DNA of 64,000 nucleotides from contig NZ_VDTC01000001.1 of assembly GCF_007672725.1 (NCBI RefSeq), positions 412,453-476,452 of the forward strand, in the 5' to 3' direction. This document shows, piece by piece, positions 63,864 to 64,000 of the stretch. How positions within the stretch are numbered: the first letter of the stretch is position 1; every line of letters begins with the position of its first letter. The notes under the pieces were generated by a model that ran no database searches, was not told the origin of the DNA, and saw only the letters and a list, made by a program, of their open reading frames with translations. This DNA is from Corynebacterium aurimucosum ATCC 700975 (lineage in GTDB: Bacteria; Actinomycetota; Actinomycetes; Mycobacteriales; Mycobacteriaceae). Position numbers and translations under genes: made by a program.

Positions 63864-64000
63864 CGCTTGCCGTCCTTGTCTCTTTCTTTCTCCTTGTCCT
63901 TGTTTTTCTTCTCGCGCTCCTCCAGGTTTTCCTGGCGGCGCTGCTCTTCCATTTCCTTGCGCATCTGGCGCATCTGTTCCATCTCGCCGGTGTACTCAAG
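63860..64000 (-). CDS. C-terminal end of a highly charged protein (partial)
   Basis: The frame enters from the window edge and ends at 63860. The visible 46 residues are almost all Glu, Lys, Arg, Gln and Met (MEQMRQMRKEMEEQRRQ, then EERKKNKDKEKERDKD-like), a probable coiled coil. The rest lies outside the window. It is coupled to the next gene by an ATGA overlap. Confidence 0.65.
   Translation of the reverse strand, partial: LEYTGEMEQMRQMRKEMEEQRRQENLEEREKKNKDKEKERDKDGKR

Overview
The window is a contiguous piece of a Corynebacterium-type chromosome (GC-rich, about 60%). Diagnostic traits are an actinobacterial RpoB/RpoC pair, the secE-nusG-rplK-rplA and rplJ-rplL blocks, a menaquinone cluster arranged as in mycolic-acid actinobacteria (menJ, mgtA, menG and a DUF3592 gene next to menD), the CcsB/ResB cytochrome c system, DtxR- and MntR-type operators, and many predicted leaderless mRNAs. 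I cannot fix the species from the sequence.

Layout. 1-2163 (-) is the 5' part of a large Rib/YPDG-repeat surface protein. Its promoter carries a run of nine G in the spacer between -35 and -10. 2525-10102 (-) is rpoB-rpoC. 10397-13069 (-) holds a DUF3068 membrane protein, a higBA-like module with a truncated toxin, and rplJ-rplL with an attenuator leader. 13422-18169 is an iron-siderophore locus: an ABC importer facing a siderophore-interacting protein, with a DtxR-like box between them. It separates rplJL from rplKA. 18767-22397 (-) holds rplA, rplK, nusG, secE and four tRNAs (Trp, Met, Thr, Tyr).

22474-43404 is mostly menaquinone biosynthesis: polyprenyl diphosphate synthase, menJ, menG, mgtA, menD, menC, menB, menE and menA. 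Interspersed are a UvrA-like ATPase without the UvrB-binding domain, a DcuC-like carrier, a DIP1984-family gene followed by a highly structured non-coding region, and mntR with an mntABCD-type manganese ABC importer. 43413-49185 contains small membrane proteins and the cytochrome c maturation operon (thioredoxin, CcdA, ResB, CcsB). hemL (49217-50542) and hemY-hemE (60904-63327) are heme genes. Between them lies about 10 kb of accessory DNA: a MacAB-type exporter, a guanidinium exporter with a guanidine-III riboswitch, a Fic/antitoxin pair, an ABC pair and an ABC-F protein.

How it fits together: the core is the information-processing and respiratory machinery (transcription, ribosome, menaquinone, heme, cytochrome c), with metal acquisition under iron and manganese control. 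The best candidates for new biology are the tandem-hairpin and tRNA-mimic RNA region at 35695-35970, the homopolymer-spaced promoter of the surface protein, a fixed-length 58-bp palindromic repeat family (three copies), and a second repeat family made of paired hairpins plus 14-bp tandem units.
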